From Phytophthora colocasiae (Eukaryota > Oomycota > Peronosporomycetes > Peronosporales > Peronosporaceae): DNA of 64,000 bases. Where the stretch lies: positions 620,001-684,000 of the forward strand of contig JAGKQI010000100.1 in NCBI GenBank assembly GCA_018806915.1. The letters are read 5' to 3'. Position numbers and translations under genes: made by a program. This document shows positions 22,228 through 34,933 of the stretch, one piece after another. The notes beneath the pieces are model-generated. The model saw only the letters and a program-made list of their open reading frames with translations. It was not told the origin of the DNA and made no database searches. Position 1 is the first letter of the stretch. Each line of letters opens with the position of its first letter.

Positions 22228-23480
22228 TCTGGAATGCTTAGAAGCAATGCGATAGGAAGAAAAGACTTAAGCACGAGTGAGAAAATCTGAAACTAACGCT
22301 ACAGCAGCTTCTACAGACTCGGGAGACCTCTCGTGAAGGCTCCAGCGTTGGTTTCATCTCCGCTCCTTGACTCAAAAGCTATTTTCACATTCCAACGTGA
22401 AAATCCCCATTTGCCTTATATGCATCACAATACAATATTATAATGATGTAAAACATTGTACACGTCTATATTTAAGTGTCATCGAAGAATTCCTGTCATT
22501 TGTCTTAAGATGAAGAGAGATCGACTGGAAGCTCAATTGAAGAAGGCCACGAAGCTATGGTTTTCCATCCAACTCTCTCATTACGGTGGGAAATATTCAA
22601 TTGAGCGCATGTTGGCTCTCGAAGAATACACTCGGCAAACGAGTTTTACTCGCTTGGTTCTGGTAAGCGTCGGAGTTCCGTTTCTTATACTGGTACTTGT
22701 CGTCTGTCAAGAAAGTGTTCCTCTTCAAGATCCAGCTGATGGTTGGGAAGTAAACTACGGCTTCTGGGTCCGAGTCGGATGTTTTGGAGCAATAGTGGCC
22801 TATACAGCAGGAAGACAACATGGTTCATGGCTGGATGTTTCGGAACTCTCTGGAAGACAATTGATCGTATTTAGTAGTTTGACAGCCATTGGTTTTGTTG
22901 CTGCCGGGATGACAACAGCGAAGATCTGGGTATTTCCTATTCCTTTCTTCGTTCTATCGTTATTATCACTGGTATTGCCTGTGATACTCGTGGTTTCTCT
23001 ACGAATCGCTGTCGGGACACGACATTTGCAACAAATGCGTTCACGGCAAGAACTACTGCGGAAATTGAGTAAACTTGGAAGGTGGCAGTATTTGATTACT
23101 GCTGTCTATCCAGCTTATGAGGTGCTTTTTAATCACGCCAACCACACGAGCTACGAATTGCCTGTGTTGCTTTTCCTGTCACTTTGCAGAATTGTAATGA
23201 AGACCATTTTATCGTCGGCAGCTTCACATAACGAAGATAGGATTCCTGAATATGTTGTGTTCACTGTGGATTTCTTCGACGCTTTTTATCTTGCCACTTT
23301 CATGCCTCAAATGTCGACAACAACGCTGATTACACTTCTGACTATCCATTTCATCCAGACAGCTCTTGAATTACAAGAGCTTCATCGGCGAACACAGAGC
23401 ATTTTAATGCGTCTTCGTGAGGCAGCTGGGTTGGTCAGTACGGATATGAATAACGATTTGCTCACGGCATTACGATCTTT

Positions 23481-23572
23481 TCCATGTCAATATACAGCGA
23501 TGTGGGGCACAGTCACGTCGTGTTGTAGTGAGTTAGCGAGGCCGGCTCGAAATTGGAGCTGGACGGAGCCCC
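23481..23572 (-). repeat. Split direct repeat B2 of YR element 2
   Basis: Repeats 23785-23876 almost base for base, starting CCATGTCAATATACAGCG on the + strand. Its left edge is the junction with gene B. Confidence 0.88.
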
Positions 23573-23598
23573 CCCCTCCGAAGGGCGTGGAGTGGTGG

Positions 23599-23784
23599 GT
23601 TTGCTTGTGCTGCTCGTAGGAAACTACTGAATGACTGACTAAGTTTACGACTCCTACACTACGTCGCGGGATAAGAATACTTCGTCGTGAGTTTCTTGTC
23701 GAGGATGGCAGCCTAGGTTTGTGGCATCGCAATCCAAACCTGGAAAACATGTTTTCCCTCGCCTCGCTCAGGAAAACTTCGATT
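23599..23784 (-). repeat. Split direct repeat A2 of YR element 2
   Basis: Same sequence as 29461-29646. Directly abuts the next B copy, giving the internal joint seen in this element class. Confidence 0.9.
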
Positions 23785-23876
23785 TCCATGTCAATATACA
23801 GCGATGTGGGGCACAGTCACGTCGTGTTGTAGTGAGTTAGCGAGGCCGGCTCGAAATTGGAGCTGGACGGAGCCCC
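23785..23876 (-). repeat. Split direct repeat B1 of YR element 2
   Basis: Copy of 23481-23572, lying at the 3' end of the recombinase frame, whose last codons run into it. Confidence 0.88.
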
Positions 23877-24939
23877 ACCGGTGCAGCCAGGCTAACTCGT
23901 GACAATGCGCCGATCTTTGGTTGCTGAGAGACTTCGACGCCAATTCGTTGATCCTCGTGTAGCGCTCGTAGGTATCTGAAGACCACCTTCCAAACAGTTT
24001 TATCGTGAGTCGGTCGACTCCTGCCGAAAACATCGCCGTGGCGCCACCGCTTCTCATGGAGTGTGTACCGAATTGAATTGGATCCGCTCCTACTGACGCG
24101 GCGGCTGACTTGATCGCATCCGAGAGGCTGCTTGATGGAAGAACCGTGATGGAGTCGACAGAACACAACGCCAGTCCGGTTCCTTCTTGCATCGCATGCC
24201 GCTTGAGCTCCCAAGCTGCTAGTACAGGACACAGCCACTTCGAACCTGAGCGATGCAGAGTACGAGAGGTGCTGGTGCCTACTTGATCGGTTTTGCTTCC
24301 CCGGAATTTGATTGTTACGGCCACGGCATCTTGAAGGTTTGTAGTTGTAGATCCACAGCCCTTGGAGAATATCACGTCTGCAGCTTGGATAATGTACGGT
24401 TTCACTTTCTTGCTATCGGCTAGATACTCTGATCGTCGGAGCATAAAGAAGAAGCCCACGACCGCAGCCCCCCAGAGAACGCGGTCGCGGGAATTTCTGA
24501 AGTCGAGTTGTTGGCGCATCGCTTTGAGGATTTCCTTGGTGATTGGTTGTTTCTGCTTCGGGGGAGGTGACAACCTTTGCATCCCGCGCAGGGCCATCTC
24601 GTGTCTTGCATGGAGACCGACGGAATATCCTCTATCGCGCTAATGATACCACGCAATGTGGCTGAGCGCGGACAGCACGGTGCCGATAGCGAGAGTTTGG
24701 CCGGAGGTAGATCCCGAGTACCAGTAGTTGATGGCGTACAAGACGAGTTGGTATGAGTGCTGTTGAACATTTTCGGGTAACCATGGCGAGTATCCGCGTT
24801 GTGCACACCAAGATGACCATCTTCTCCATGTAGCTTCGTACTTAGGTCTTGAGCCTGGGGCCAATGCGTAGGATTGAAGTTGAGCGAGAATGTGGCGTAA
24901 ATCTTGCGAATTACGGTCGGCACGGGGATCTGAGACCAC
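23791..24939 (-). pseudogene. Tyrosine recombinase of YR element 2, one nonsense codon
   Basis: N-terminal part with SRPKYEATWRRWSSWC and HIAWYH, then an in-frame TAG at about 24638, after which the same frame continues with the catalytic part: LRRSEYLAD, HSMRSGGATAMFSAG, LFGRWSSD and YERYTRI. A single base change would separate this from an open recombinase. Confidence 0.82.
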
Positions 24940-27313
24940 ATAGACGAGAGGTTAGACCAGACTTTTGCGTGATTTGGTGTCCATGCTCGGGATCCTGCGT
25001 CGGCCATAGTGTTGATCGCTCCTGGTAGGTGTTTACAACTGAGTCGGATGCCATATATGGCTTCGGCGAGACCAATTGCTCTGTTAATTTCTTGAGCCAT
25101 GCAGTTTCGGCTTGAAGCTCGATTAGTCCAAGAGATTGCAGAAGTGTTGTCGGACCATACTTGGACGTAGGTCAATCCTGAGGGTGTCTTCCCTTTCCAG
25201 GCAGGTCCAAAACACCAAACAGCAAGAGCCACACAGAGCGGCTCCCTCACGTTAATGTTGAATCCGTCAGGTCCTGCTGCTGCCTGGATTAACTTTTGCT
25301 CATGTTCATCGAATTTGACCTGAATAAACTGTCTGTCGGCTGGGTTCAGGACAGCCAAGCCAGAGTTGCTTGCGTCCATGTAAAGATGTACATCGGGAGG
25401 TTGATGTTTCGTGAATTGAGAGAGCGGTAGATTCCGAAGTTGTCCTCTTGACAGGATCAGTTCAAACCATTGCAAATCGAGCCGCATCGTCTCGTCCAGC
25501 ACAATAGTTCCGTTTCGAGGGGCTCTAAGGCTGGCATGATGAAGGTGCTGGTAAAAGGCCTTTGCGGAATTAATGCACAGACACACATGTCGTAGACTCT
25601 GATGACCTGTTGCAGTTCCGTTTTCGTCACTCGGTTTTTGAGTTGCAGCTTTTGTACTCGGTCAAGAGCCTTGAGTATCTTGTCTTGTGGCATTGAGATC
25701 GTGCGTTCCACGGTGTCGAAGATTAGTCCAAGGACTTGTAAACGAGTCTCCCAGTTTGAGAATTTCTTGTCGTTGATTGCTGTCGGGCCCAATACCGCTA
25801 GCATGGCGATACGAAGAGTTTCGTTTGCTAGCTGAAGTCGACTGCCTCTGTCTGGCTCCACCATTACGTGGTCATCTACCCATTCATATGGGTAGAAGGG
25901 GTTGATGTCGGTTGAACTGGAATCCATTGAGGCTGGTCATTCGCGGCCAACTAGCCATGAAATTGCACCACCGACAACGCCATAATAGGCCGGAGAACTT
26001 GTCCATCCAAAGGGGGCAGATAGGTCGATGATGAGTACGTTATGTTCCGGGATGGTAGCGGCCATCCACCGAACGTGCCCACTGCCCACCATAAGATGTC
26101 GGAATGCTCCTTTAACATCACCTTTCATCAGTCGGACTACCGTGCCTTTGTATTTGCGGTGGCACCACTCGATCCTCCGTGCAATGTGTACTACACTTTT
26201 GTAGTCAAGCTCGGGAACACCATCATGAGAGGATTGATCATTTGTAGAATGGCCTGATCGAAATGACAGGTCATGAATGAGCCGGATTTCTTCGTCCGGG
26301 TCACAGTCCTTCTTTTCCACAGCTCCGAGCGGACTAATTTGAATATCTTTCCAGACTTCGAGTACGGCGATATCTAGTACGAGATATTGGCCGGCGTCTT
26401 GACCTGATCGGATTGCCTTGATTACTGCATTCAAGTATTTCGAAGCTGATCGATGATTTCTGACAGAATTTGTTTGATCTGGCGCGGCAATCTTCCAGGT
26501 TGGCTGAATCCCATTTCGAGCCATGTCGTTGAGCAGAGATTTGTGCTTGTAGCCGTCAAGGAGTCTCGTCAGGCGCATGGGATCCCATGCTTTGTTGGGT
26601 CGTGGGTCCTGTCCGGTCTGGCCACGGATCAATTCAACGATCTCGGACAGGCTCAAGCTATGTTTGAGAGCCATGGTGGACACCACCCGCTGTTTTTCTC
26701 CATTTAATTGATATTTCCCGTTTGCTTGGCGTAATGGCACTGGTACTGGTGGCCGTATACCTAGTTGTGTGCAGGTCTCGTTGAGCTTGTTAATTCGGGC
26801 TGCGTTATCAATGTCCGACATGTGTTGCAATTTCTTCCGGACATCTTCCCAAGTAGGACATTTCGCTCTGTCGATAAAGGAGAGGTGATGCTCGACGTTG
26901 ACCACGCTGGTCGAACGGAGTGTATGTTGCTCGACGTCAGCCGAATTGACTGATCGGAGAGAGGTTTGCTCGACGCCCGTCGAGATGCACGAGCGGAGTG
27001 AAGGTTGCTCAACGTTGGCCTGAAAAGGCGAACGGAGGGATAGTTGCTCTACGCCTACTCGAGCGGTAGGACGGAGGGATGGCTGCGCGGCAGCGGCCGA
27101 AATGGCCGGGCGGAGTCGTAGATGATTGTTGCAGTCCACATCTGGACTTGGCGGGGCAATGTTTGATGTTTTGAGTAGTACGCTTTCAGACGTACACCGT
27201 TGGGAACGTGGACTTCCTTGGAAAGATTCGCACTCCAGTACACGACCGCGATTAGACTTGGACCTTAATGTGGCCGACGTGGGGAAATCTAGGAATGCTC
27301 GGGAAGTTGTCAC
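24420..27313 (-). pseudogene. Broken reverse transcriptase-RNase H of YR element 2
   Basis: Motifs LIHDLSFRSGHS, APFGWTSSPAYY and YEWVDDHVMVE are present, followed by RNase H (LYMDASNSG, VWSDNTSAISW). An in-frame TGA near 25934 separates the first part, and a frame change near 25600 disrupts the segment that reads SLRHVC in the sisters. The frame then stays open to 24420 over the recombinase region. Upstream (27313-26700) is a stretch of imperfect heptad-like repeats around the core S.VEQ.SLRS that the other two elements lack. Confidence 0.82.
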
Positions 27314-27389
27314 CGTGCGCTTGGTTCGTTCGGTCCAATTTCGTGTTCCACTGCCGGTTAGACCATTTCCGTCTGGAATACATCAATTG

Positions 27390-29443
27390 TCATCGTATGT
27401 TGGTGTTGACGCCACCAAACTTACGCCGAAGGTAGTTCTTGAGCTTGTCGGTTAAAGCGGCTGGGAAGAAATGAACTCGGTATGGCGAGACGCAGGTATC
27501 AGGATCGCTTGAAGGACAGCCCTTCTTGGACAAATACTTTAGGCACACTCCTGTTTTCCTTCGTGTCGGGGAATGAATGACGTTGAGCTGTCTCCTTTAC
27601 GACCCGGATGACTTCGCGATCGCTGCTGCGAGTGTTCACGCGATGAGGTGTCATGTGCTGTTTGTAATGCATCCATTCGATCCCGCTGGGAGGAGAAGAG
27701 AATACCTTGAAGCTCAGGATTGAAGGGGTTCATTGCCACAGAGACTTGTCCGCGAGTTGAAGTCAGACTTGTAAGGTCTGCAATAATCGCGTTACGGTAG
27801 TCTTCCAGCTGAGAGTCAACCCACAGTATCAGAGTAGGGAGCTGGTCTTGAGGTCAAAGGTTACGTGCTCGAAGCGCGCCAAGGAGTGTATAGGTTGCTG
27901 TCGCAAGGTCTCGGGTTGTGGAATCACACATGAACACACAGTATTGCTGAAATCCATTCGCGGCAGCCATAACATCGTCCCACGACGATGGTTCTGGGGC
28001 TGGAATAAACTTTGCAGAGACGGAGAAGTCGCTCATGCTGATGAAGTTTTCGCGTTGCCGACGAAGTCGCTCAATTTGTTCAACGGGAGTAAAGTGAAGG
28101 ATAGAGAGTCCTCGTGATCCAAATTGGAAGTCGTAAGCTCGGGTAGATACACCAGGATATGCCCACAACGTGATCGCCTTGTTGGACACCATTGATTCGA
28201 CAAAAACAGAAGGTGACTTACCTTTGTGTGCTTCTGCAGTTATGACTTCGTGAACCCGACGTTGCTCGGAGCGAAGGGCTGAAGGAGAATTTACTCCGCT
28301 TGGCCGGTGGTAGTTCTCCATCCAGCCGTCGTGTTAGCGTCGCCGTAGGTTGTGAACTAGCTGGTCGCCTTGAATCGAGGTGGTACGGGAGCAAATGGGG
28401 CTTGTGAAGACGAATTAGCTCTCGAATCTCGTGCTCTTAGAGGATTCATGCTCCATTGGGGTCGGCGTTTGGTTGGTTGATAGCAACGCGGTGTCTGCCG
28501 CTGTGTGTGGCGCTGTCCTCGTCGGCTGCCGTGAACGAGACGGCTCATTCGCCAACAGCATGTGGGCAACGGACGCTTCATCTGCCGCTACTTCGATGTC
28601 ATCATCGACGACTGTAGGATCAAAGAAGACGGAAGTGCTGTGGCCTGAGCGTTGGTTTGGGTTCCTGTTACCCTGGCTGTTTCGACGATGTTGGCTATCA
28701 GGATTTGAAGACGGTATAATCTCCGAGGTTGGTTGCTGACAGAACGATGGTCCAAAGGCATGTTCGAGTTGGGGTGGTAGAGGAGCATTTCCGTCTACGT
28801 AGTAAACGTGGTTAATCACATGCTGGAGCGATACGCGGGTACGTACGCCCGTGAGCGCATCCGTCCACAGCGAAAGGCAATCGTACACTGACGAGACGTG
28901 TATGTCGTGGTCACGCAACAGCTGTGCGACGGAAGGTGGGCCTTGTCCAGGATTGGTTGGATTGATGATCGTAGTGAACATTGCTTCGTGCATCCGTTCA
29001 AGGGCAGGGTAGTTCCAGTTGCTGACCGGGAACTGCTTGCACCCCATTATCATTGCTATCACGGGGTATACTTCCCCGCAGATAGCATCCAGATTGGCTT
29101 GAATAGGACCGTGTGACGTGGATACTATAAGGTCGGAGTTGGAATAGCCCGTTACCTGGCCGTATCGGTATTCCCCGTCCACCAGTGCACACACAGCCTT
29201 TCGTACCCACGTTCCGAGCTGGAGCTCGCCTTCATCGCTGAGGTTAATCCTCCGTGTCAGCGCAGTGACACGTGGAAGCTTGAGCGTTTGGGTAGCACCG
29301 TTCGAAGCTTCATCAAGTTGAACAGAGACCGTGGCGCCTCGTGAACTCTTCACCTTCACGTAAGTCGGAGTTGATATTGCTCCCTCAACGTCTTCTGGGA
29401 AGAGAAAAAGGGTAGCGCCGCGCGGAAGAGTAGCTGGAGACAT
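27390..29443 (-). pseudogene. Broken gag-like ORF of YR element 2
   Basis: Begins MSPATLPRGATLFLFPEDV at 29443. Frame breaks fall between 28415 and 28320 and near 27850. The conserved block YDFQFGSRGLSILHF is at about 28120, and the terminal C-x8-C-x7-C-x6-H motif with KFGGVN lies at about 27530-27400. Confidence 0.78.
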
Positions 29444-29460
29444 CGTGGTCAGTTGAAGGC

Positions 29461-29646
29461 GTTTGCTTGTGCTGCTCGTAGGAAACTACTGAATGACTGA
29501 CTAAGTTTACGACTCCTACACTACGTCGCGGGATAAGAATACTTCGTCGTGAGTTTCTTGTCGAGGATGGCAGCCTAGGTTTGTGGCATCGCAATCCAAA
29601 CCTGGAAAACATGTTTTCCCTCGCCTCGCTCAGGAAAACTTCGATT
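29461..29646 (-). repeat. Split direct repeat A1 of YR element 2 and right junction with gene B
   Basis: Copy of 23599-23784, located 18 nt ahead of the gag ATG (29443). Gene B coding sequence resumes at once on its right. Confidence 0.9.
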
Positions 29647-30296
29647 GTGCTATTACTCAACACATACCGCTCAAAATTCGGATATCCGTGTGTATTCCTC
29701 CATTTTTCACAAGTTATCACCTGAGGGCAAGAACTTGTTAGACACTCTGAGTTTTCAAGGGAAAGCACAGCTTATTGCCTTGAAATCTTCTCCGAATTCC
29801 GTTCATGTGCGGCCTCAAGCGGCTAATGGTGGCTCGAGAACGAGTAGTACGGTTCGGCCCCTTGAAGCTGTACTAACCTTACCTAGACGTCCCAGTCTAA
29901 ACGGAGTTCATCGACTAACTCGTACGCGGGCCAAGCAGCTCAATAACGTCTCGATGATTCTTCAAGAGGCCCTTGAAGTTCTCTTCTCGTCAGAGTGCCT
30001 TGTTCTCATCGAATATGTGGAAATTATTATCCCTGCTTTCTATGCTGTCTACGTATTGGTTATGGTCCACGTGCCTAGTGCGCAATACCACTCGGAAATG
30101 TCGGGAATCACTCGTGAAAACGCTGGGTCGATGGTCTCTCGAATGTTGATCTTTGCACTGATGGAATTAATTTCGATCGTCGTGCTCGCTTTGATCATGA
30201 AGAGAAACTGCGGTATTCATGCACTTTACCAACTAGGATTTGTACTTGAAACGCAAATGGCATTCGTCATGTCCAAACTGTTGCTTTGGATTGTGT

Positions 30297-30425
30297 TATT
30301 GAATGTGTACGCTTTAGAAGGGAAAAGGAAAAGTGATTTACTATCAGTGCCGTACAGTCTCGCTGCGCAGAATTAACCCACGCGAGGTACCTTATCCACT
30401 ACCGCTTACGACGTAACTTCCAACA
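30297..30425 (-). repeat. 3' LTR of the Copia element
   Basis: 129 bp, identical to the other LTR. Left edge preceded by the TGTGT target copy in gene B. Confidence 0.92.
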
Positions 30426-30451
30426 CTCCTTCCCTGCGCAGTGAGGCTCTA

Positions 30452-31844
30452 TCACTCACCAGTTAACCCGATCTTCTCTCGTAGTTGAAGTACTCGTTCT
30501 CCTGGAAGAGCCTTCGTCAGCAAGTCCGCTAACATATCGGCGGTTCCGACGTACGTGGGCAGAACGACACCTCGCTCAGCGTAATCTCGCAAGAATTTGA
30601 CCTTGATATCCACGTGCTTGGCCCTCCCCGAGCTTGCCTCGTTGGTGATCTGTTTCAGCGCTGCCTGGTTATCCATCATCATCTCGATTGGCAGCTTTAC
30701 CTTTAAGCCAATCTCTCCGAACAGCTCGCGTAAACCCAACACATTTTGGCCGCCAACAGATGCTGCGACAAACTCCGCTTCTGCAGTTGACAGCACGACA
30801 GCGGTTTGCTTCCTGCACTCCCCAATCTATCGTCATTCCATTTACTTGGACTATGACGCCGCTGACAGATTTGCGATCTTGCACGTCTCCAGCAAAGTCT
30901 GCATCAGACCAGCAACACAAACGGACAATTTCTTTCGCGCCATCTTGCACATCATCCGTCAGGCGCAACTTCAAACCACGCGTTCCACTCAAATACCGTG
31001 CGATTCGCTTCGCTAGCTTCCAGTCTTGAGCAGTGGGAGCGTGAGTCTTTCGACTCGCGCGGTGAACAGCAAACGAAATGTCAGGTCTTGTGCCACGTGC
31101 GATCCACAGGAGACTCCCAACCAAGGCCTGAAAGTCCTTCACCGTCGGTTCTTTGCCATCGGGAGCCGACTTAATAGGCAGTAACTTCCCATCGTCGTCA
31201 AAGGGTGGATCGCCCGCTGCGATAGGCAGTCGAACGCTGTTGGCATTTTCTAAGCCATGCGCGATCAGCGTTTCCGTGATGGCATGCTCTTGGTCAATCG
31301 TATATCCACGCTCATCGTCGAAGCTGATCCTCATCCTGAGGAACATCGATGCTGGTCCCAAGTCCTGAGTTCCAGGATTGCCATATCAGCAAAATGAGTC
31401 GACGCGCGGCGCCGAAGTAGCGGTGACCAGCAAATCGTCAACGTATGTCCCCACAACAGTTATTCCACCAACGTCAGTCTTCACATAGACGCACGAATCG
31501 GACAAACATTGCCTGAATCCGACCTGAACAAGCGTTTTGTGCAGTAACTTACGCCACAGCCTTCCAGCTTGCTTAAGCCCATAAAGGCTTCTTCCGAGCA
31601 ACAAGCCGAGTTCACTAACGTCTTTGACACCCAAAGCTGCTAGCTCAGCTGCCGTAAACTCCATTCCGTCGGGAATGTACAGGCAGATTTCTAAGCCTTC
31701 TTCCGTCGATGCCTTCACGAACGCATTCGGCACATCACTGTGCCTCGCTGGCACGCGCCAGATTCTTGCAAGTGCAAGCACAGCTTTTCCACTTGGCAGT
31801 TCCATCACCGCAGCAAATGTGAACAAGTAGTCCATACCGAACAC
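30452..31844 (-). pseudogene. Copia reverse transcriptase-RNase H, frameshifted
   Basis: The RT has SDVPNAFVKA, LYGLKQAGRLW and the catalytic YVDDLLV (about 31440). A break near 31370 is followed by QALVGSLLWIARGTRPDIS and DADFAGDVQDRKSVSG. Another near 30790 leads to STAEAEFVAA, DNQAALKQ and the RNase H tail RAKHVDIKVKFLRD. The stop lies 27 nt from the 3' LTR. Confidence 0.87.
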
Positions 31845-31848
31845 TTGC

Positions 31849-33029
31849 TCATTTCCGCATGCTCCGAGTCGAGCCAGCGCTGGATTTTGCCATTGCCATC
31901 CCGTTTCTTCTTATATACCCATTTCGAGTGTAGTCGAGCGGTACCCGAGACACCTTCACAACTTTCAAGTGTCGTTCGCTTCCAGAGAAGCAATTTTCGC
32001 CCGCGGCCCGCCATTTCTCACTTTCCGCGCAACGTCTGGCAGCAGCAAAATTTGCTGGCTCCTTATCATCCGCATGAGTATCTTTCCACATGTACAGCAC
32101 TTGAGACCAGTGCTCCTTCCGACCCTCCGTCGTCATCTCCATCAGCTTCACGGCGTCGAACAGATTTCTTCCTCACGCGCTGTGACCGACGTGGGCTTGG
32201 TCTCTCCTTTAGAATTTCCAGTTTCAGGCGCATTCTTCTCCACGTCTTCCGTGACATTGCTCGCGCCAGGACTCGTTCTACCGTTGGCCATTTCTGCAAG
32301 TTCTTCAAGAATTAGTTGCTGTGAAATGCGGTCGCTGTCAGCCTGTTTCAACGTCTCGATGTCCTTTACATGGCGGGTCACCACAACCTTGTTGCTCTCC
32401 GGTAAGTATACTCGATACCCCTTTGTTTCGTCGCTTTTTCCGATCACAACTCCACGCTGAGAACGCTATTGCAGATTCTTCCTGCTAGTGTCAACGAATA
32501 CAGCGCAAGCAGATCCAAAACCACAATGTCTTGCAAACTTGGCGCACGTCCCGAGAGCACCTCCAGCGGCGACATTCGGTCATCGTTTGCACGGGTGGGA
32601 CTGCGGTTCAATACATAGACCGCATATTCTGCCGCATCTCCCCAAAAATGTCAGTGGCAACTCGGAAGCAAACAGCATGCAGCGCACGATGTTCATCACC
32701 GTTCGGTGCATCCTCTCTGCTTTACCGTTGGCAGCTTGGTTCCTTGCCTCGCTCTTCTGACGGGCCACTCCTGATTGCTTGCAAAACTCGTCCACGTTGT
32801 TGCATTCTGCACTTCCGTCAGTACGTAGGACACGAACCTTGCACCCAAATTGCTTCTCGAACCAGGTCAGAAATTGTTCGAAGTATTTGGCGGCCTGATC
32901 CTTCGTCTTCGCCAAGAACACGCGGCAGTAATTGGACTTATGGTCCACGAAGTTCACCAAGTATCGATTTCCACGTCGGTCTCGGGGCGTAACAGGGCCT
33001 TTCAAGTCACTGCAAATCACCGCCCCCAC
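31849..33029 (-). pseudogene. Copia integrase core and C-terminal part, frameshifted
   Basis: The catalytic core at 33029-32580 shows CSDLKGPV, VLRTDGSAEC and NGKAERMHRTV, the D, D and E positions of a retroviral-type integrase. After a break near 32590 the C-terminal region is scattered over two frames down to about 31850 (KSDETKGYRVYLPES near 32430; a KWVYKKKRDGNGKI-like piece near 31910 that opens the RT domain). Confidence 0.8.
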
Positions 33030-34929
33030 ACGATCAACTGGAGCATGCTCCCCAGTGTCTTTCGTCGGCTGTTGGGCACGCGTCTGCTTGCCTTCAGCAC
33101 ATAATGACAGTTGACCCGCTTGTGGCTAGTAATCTCAATCCCAGAGGCTGGGTCTTTCGCGATCCGCTCGATTGTATCAAATGCAAGATGTCCAAACCTC
33201 TCGTGAAAGCCGACCAAAGTATCCTTCTGAACAATTCGAGAGGTGAGATGGCGGTCTTCCTCCACCACCGCGCTCATCACAACTTCTTTCATCTGTTGCA
33301 CAGAGCGCTGTCGACCACATTGCACTCTTGCTACCAGTACGTTGCTCTTGATATCCGCGTAGAACACCACTCGTGTAGGGTTGCCCTTCAATACTGCCAC
33401 ACAGCCATTGTGATCAGCCACCTTGCAGCCCATTTTCAGCAACAAGCAGTACGACATCAGGTTCCTGGCTAGCTTAGGTGCATAGTAAACGTTCCTCAGT
33501 GTGATCTCGGCCTGGACGCCGTCCACCATCGCTTTAAGCACAGCTGTTCCCTTCAGCGTCACCTCAAGCTTTGTGCCATCGGGCTGAAAACTCTCCTCCG
33601 CGTCGTGGCATTCCGTGACGTCCCTGAGCATCGTCTTGTCGTTCACCATATGACGACTTGCACCACTGTCCAATATCCAGTCGTCAGTCCCGAGGCCATG
33701 TTCCTGAACATTCAAAGACCATTTGATCTTACTCTCGTCACCACCATCGTTCTTGTGCTCTTTTTCAGGACAATCGCGCCGGATGTGGCCGACATTGCCA
33801 CACTTGTAGCATTTCCTGCCAGTTGTGACGGTGCTGACTGTGTCCTTCCCGATCCCTTTGAACGTCTTGTCCTCGTCCTTCAGTGCTTGAGCCCACGCCA
33901 CAAGCTCACTTGCCTGTTGCATTGGGTCTGGCCTCGTAGGGTCGTACTTCGCCATCATAGCGATCTTCAAATCCGGGTCAGCGTACTTCACCACGTTTTC
34001 CAGCACCAAACTCGGCGACGCGTTGGTAGCCCCCATTAGCGCATTCAGGTAAAGGAAGTGGTCATTCCATGTACGCGAGCTCTCCTTCCGGGCTGAAAAC
34101 ATCCTCATCGCCTGCTGATTGGAGATGTTCACACGGAACGCCGCATTCATTTGTTCCATCACGAACCAAAGATTTGGCTGGGTAGCCCACCACCGCTGCA
34201 CATGTTGATGGAAGTACTTTTCAGCTTTGCCTCGCAGATGCTCTGCGAACTTATTGACCTTCGCCCGTTCCGTCCAGCGATAGCGGTAGGCGATCTCGGC
34301 CATCTCAACCTGCTCAATGAACAGTAATGCCCACTGTTCAAAGCCAGATCCTAGACCTTTGTAGACCTCGTTACCGTCGAATGCGCGTAGCGCTAGCTTA
34401 GCCTCTCTCGCAGGGGGGACGCGTGGTTCAGCTGCCATGACAGGCTCAGCATGTTGTTGCTGTGGCTGCTGCTGCGCGTGTGCTTGACCGGGGGCGGGCG
34501 GTACGCTTGGTACTGTGGAACCCCGCGGTCCACTTCGTGGTCAAGATAGCCAGCACGCGCCCATCCTCCAGGAGTCTGGACCCCCAGGCCCACATGTCCA
34601 CCTCCAAGCTCGTCAACGTGCATTTGCCGCATCCCGAGGCTCCCGCCCTCCTCAATCGCTTGACGGAAGACGCTTCGCCTCAGCGGTTGGTCAGGAGACA
34701 CCGGCGCTCCCCGAGGCGTGACCGCCTTCTCCAGCATGTTCACCTTGGTGGTCAGCTGCCTCAGCAGCACCATCATATCCTCCATTCCGGGAGCGGCTTT
34801 TCCTTCATCAGGCGAGCTACCCCTTTCGTGGGCAGCAGGATCACCGCCACCAGTACCTGGCGCAACCTCTTTCGCAGGTAGCGGAGGTGTCTGTCGTGGC
34901 GAGACTTCGCCAGCGTCCTTGGAACTCAT
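33017..34929 (-). pseudogene. Copia gag, protease and integrase N-terminus, frameshifted
   Basis: The first frame (34929-34393) starts at the ATG beside the LTR and carries Pro/Gly-rich sequence. A one-base slip near 34490, in a C-run, moves the reading to the frame of 34438-33017. That frame has the gag core (WALLFIEQVEMAEI...), a zinc knuckle CYKCGNVGHIRRDC, the protease active site WILDSGASRHM and the integrase-leading zinc motif (GFHERFGHLAFDTI...). Confidence 0.85.
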
Positions 34930-34933
34930 AACC
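34921..34933 (-). other. Primer binding site overlapping the gag start codon
   Basis: In sense, GGTTATGAGTTCC directly follows the 5' LTR. GGTTATGAG is complementary to the anticodon-arm sequence CTCATAACC of eukaryotic initiator tRNA-Met, the half-tRNA primer used by Drosophila copia. The gag ATG lies inside it. The tRNA match is from general knowledge, not from a tRNA in this window. Confidence 0.55.

Larger units (their letters stand above)
23481..29646 (-). mobile_element. YR retrotransposon (element 2) with split direct repeats, inserted in gene B
   Basis: Read on the minus strand: A1 (29646-29461), gag, RT-RNase H, recombinase, then B1 (about 23876-23785), A2 (23784-23599) and B2 (about 23572-23481). 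A copies are near-identical over 186 nt and B copies over about 92 nt. Both ends fall inside the coding sequence of gene B, and the intact paralogs A and C give the empty site, with no target duplication beyond one or two T. Gag, RT and recombinase each have stops or frameshifts, so this copy is not autonomous. The flanking repeats are nonetheless well kept. Confidence 0.9.

Noticed and set aside
16255..22500. Split direct repeats for YR element 3
   Set aside because: I compared the flanks of gag and recombinase by eye and found no matching segments; the 3' end may be deleted.
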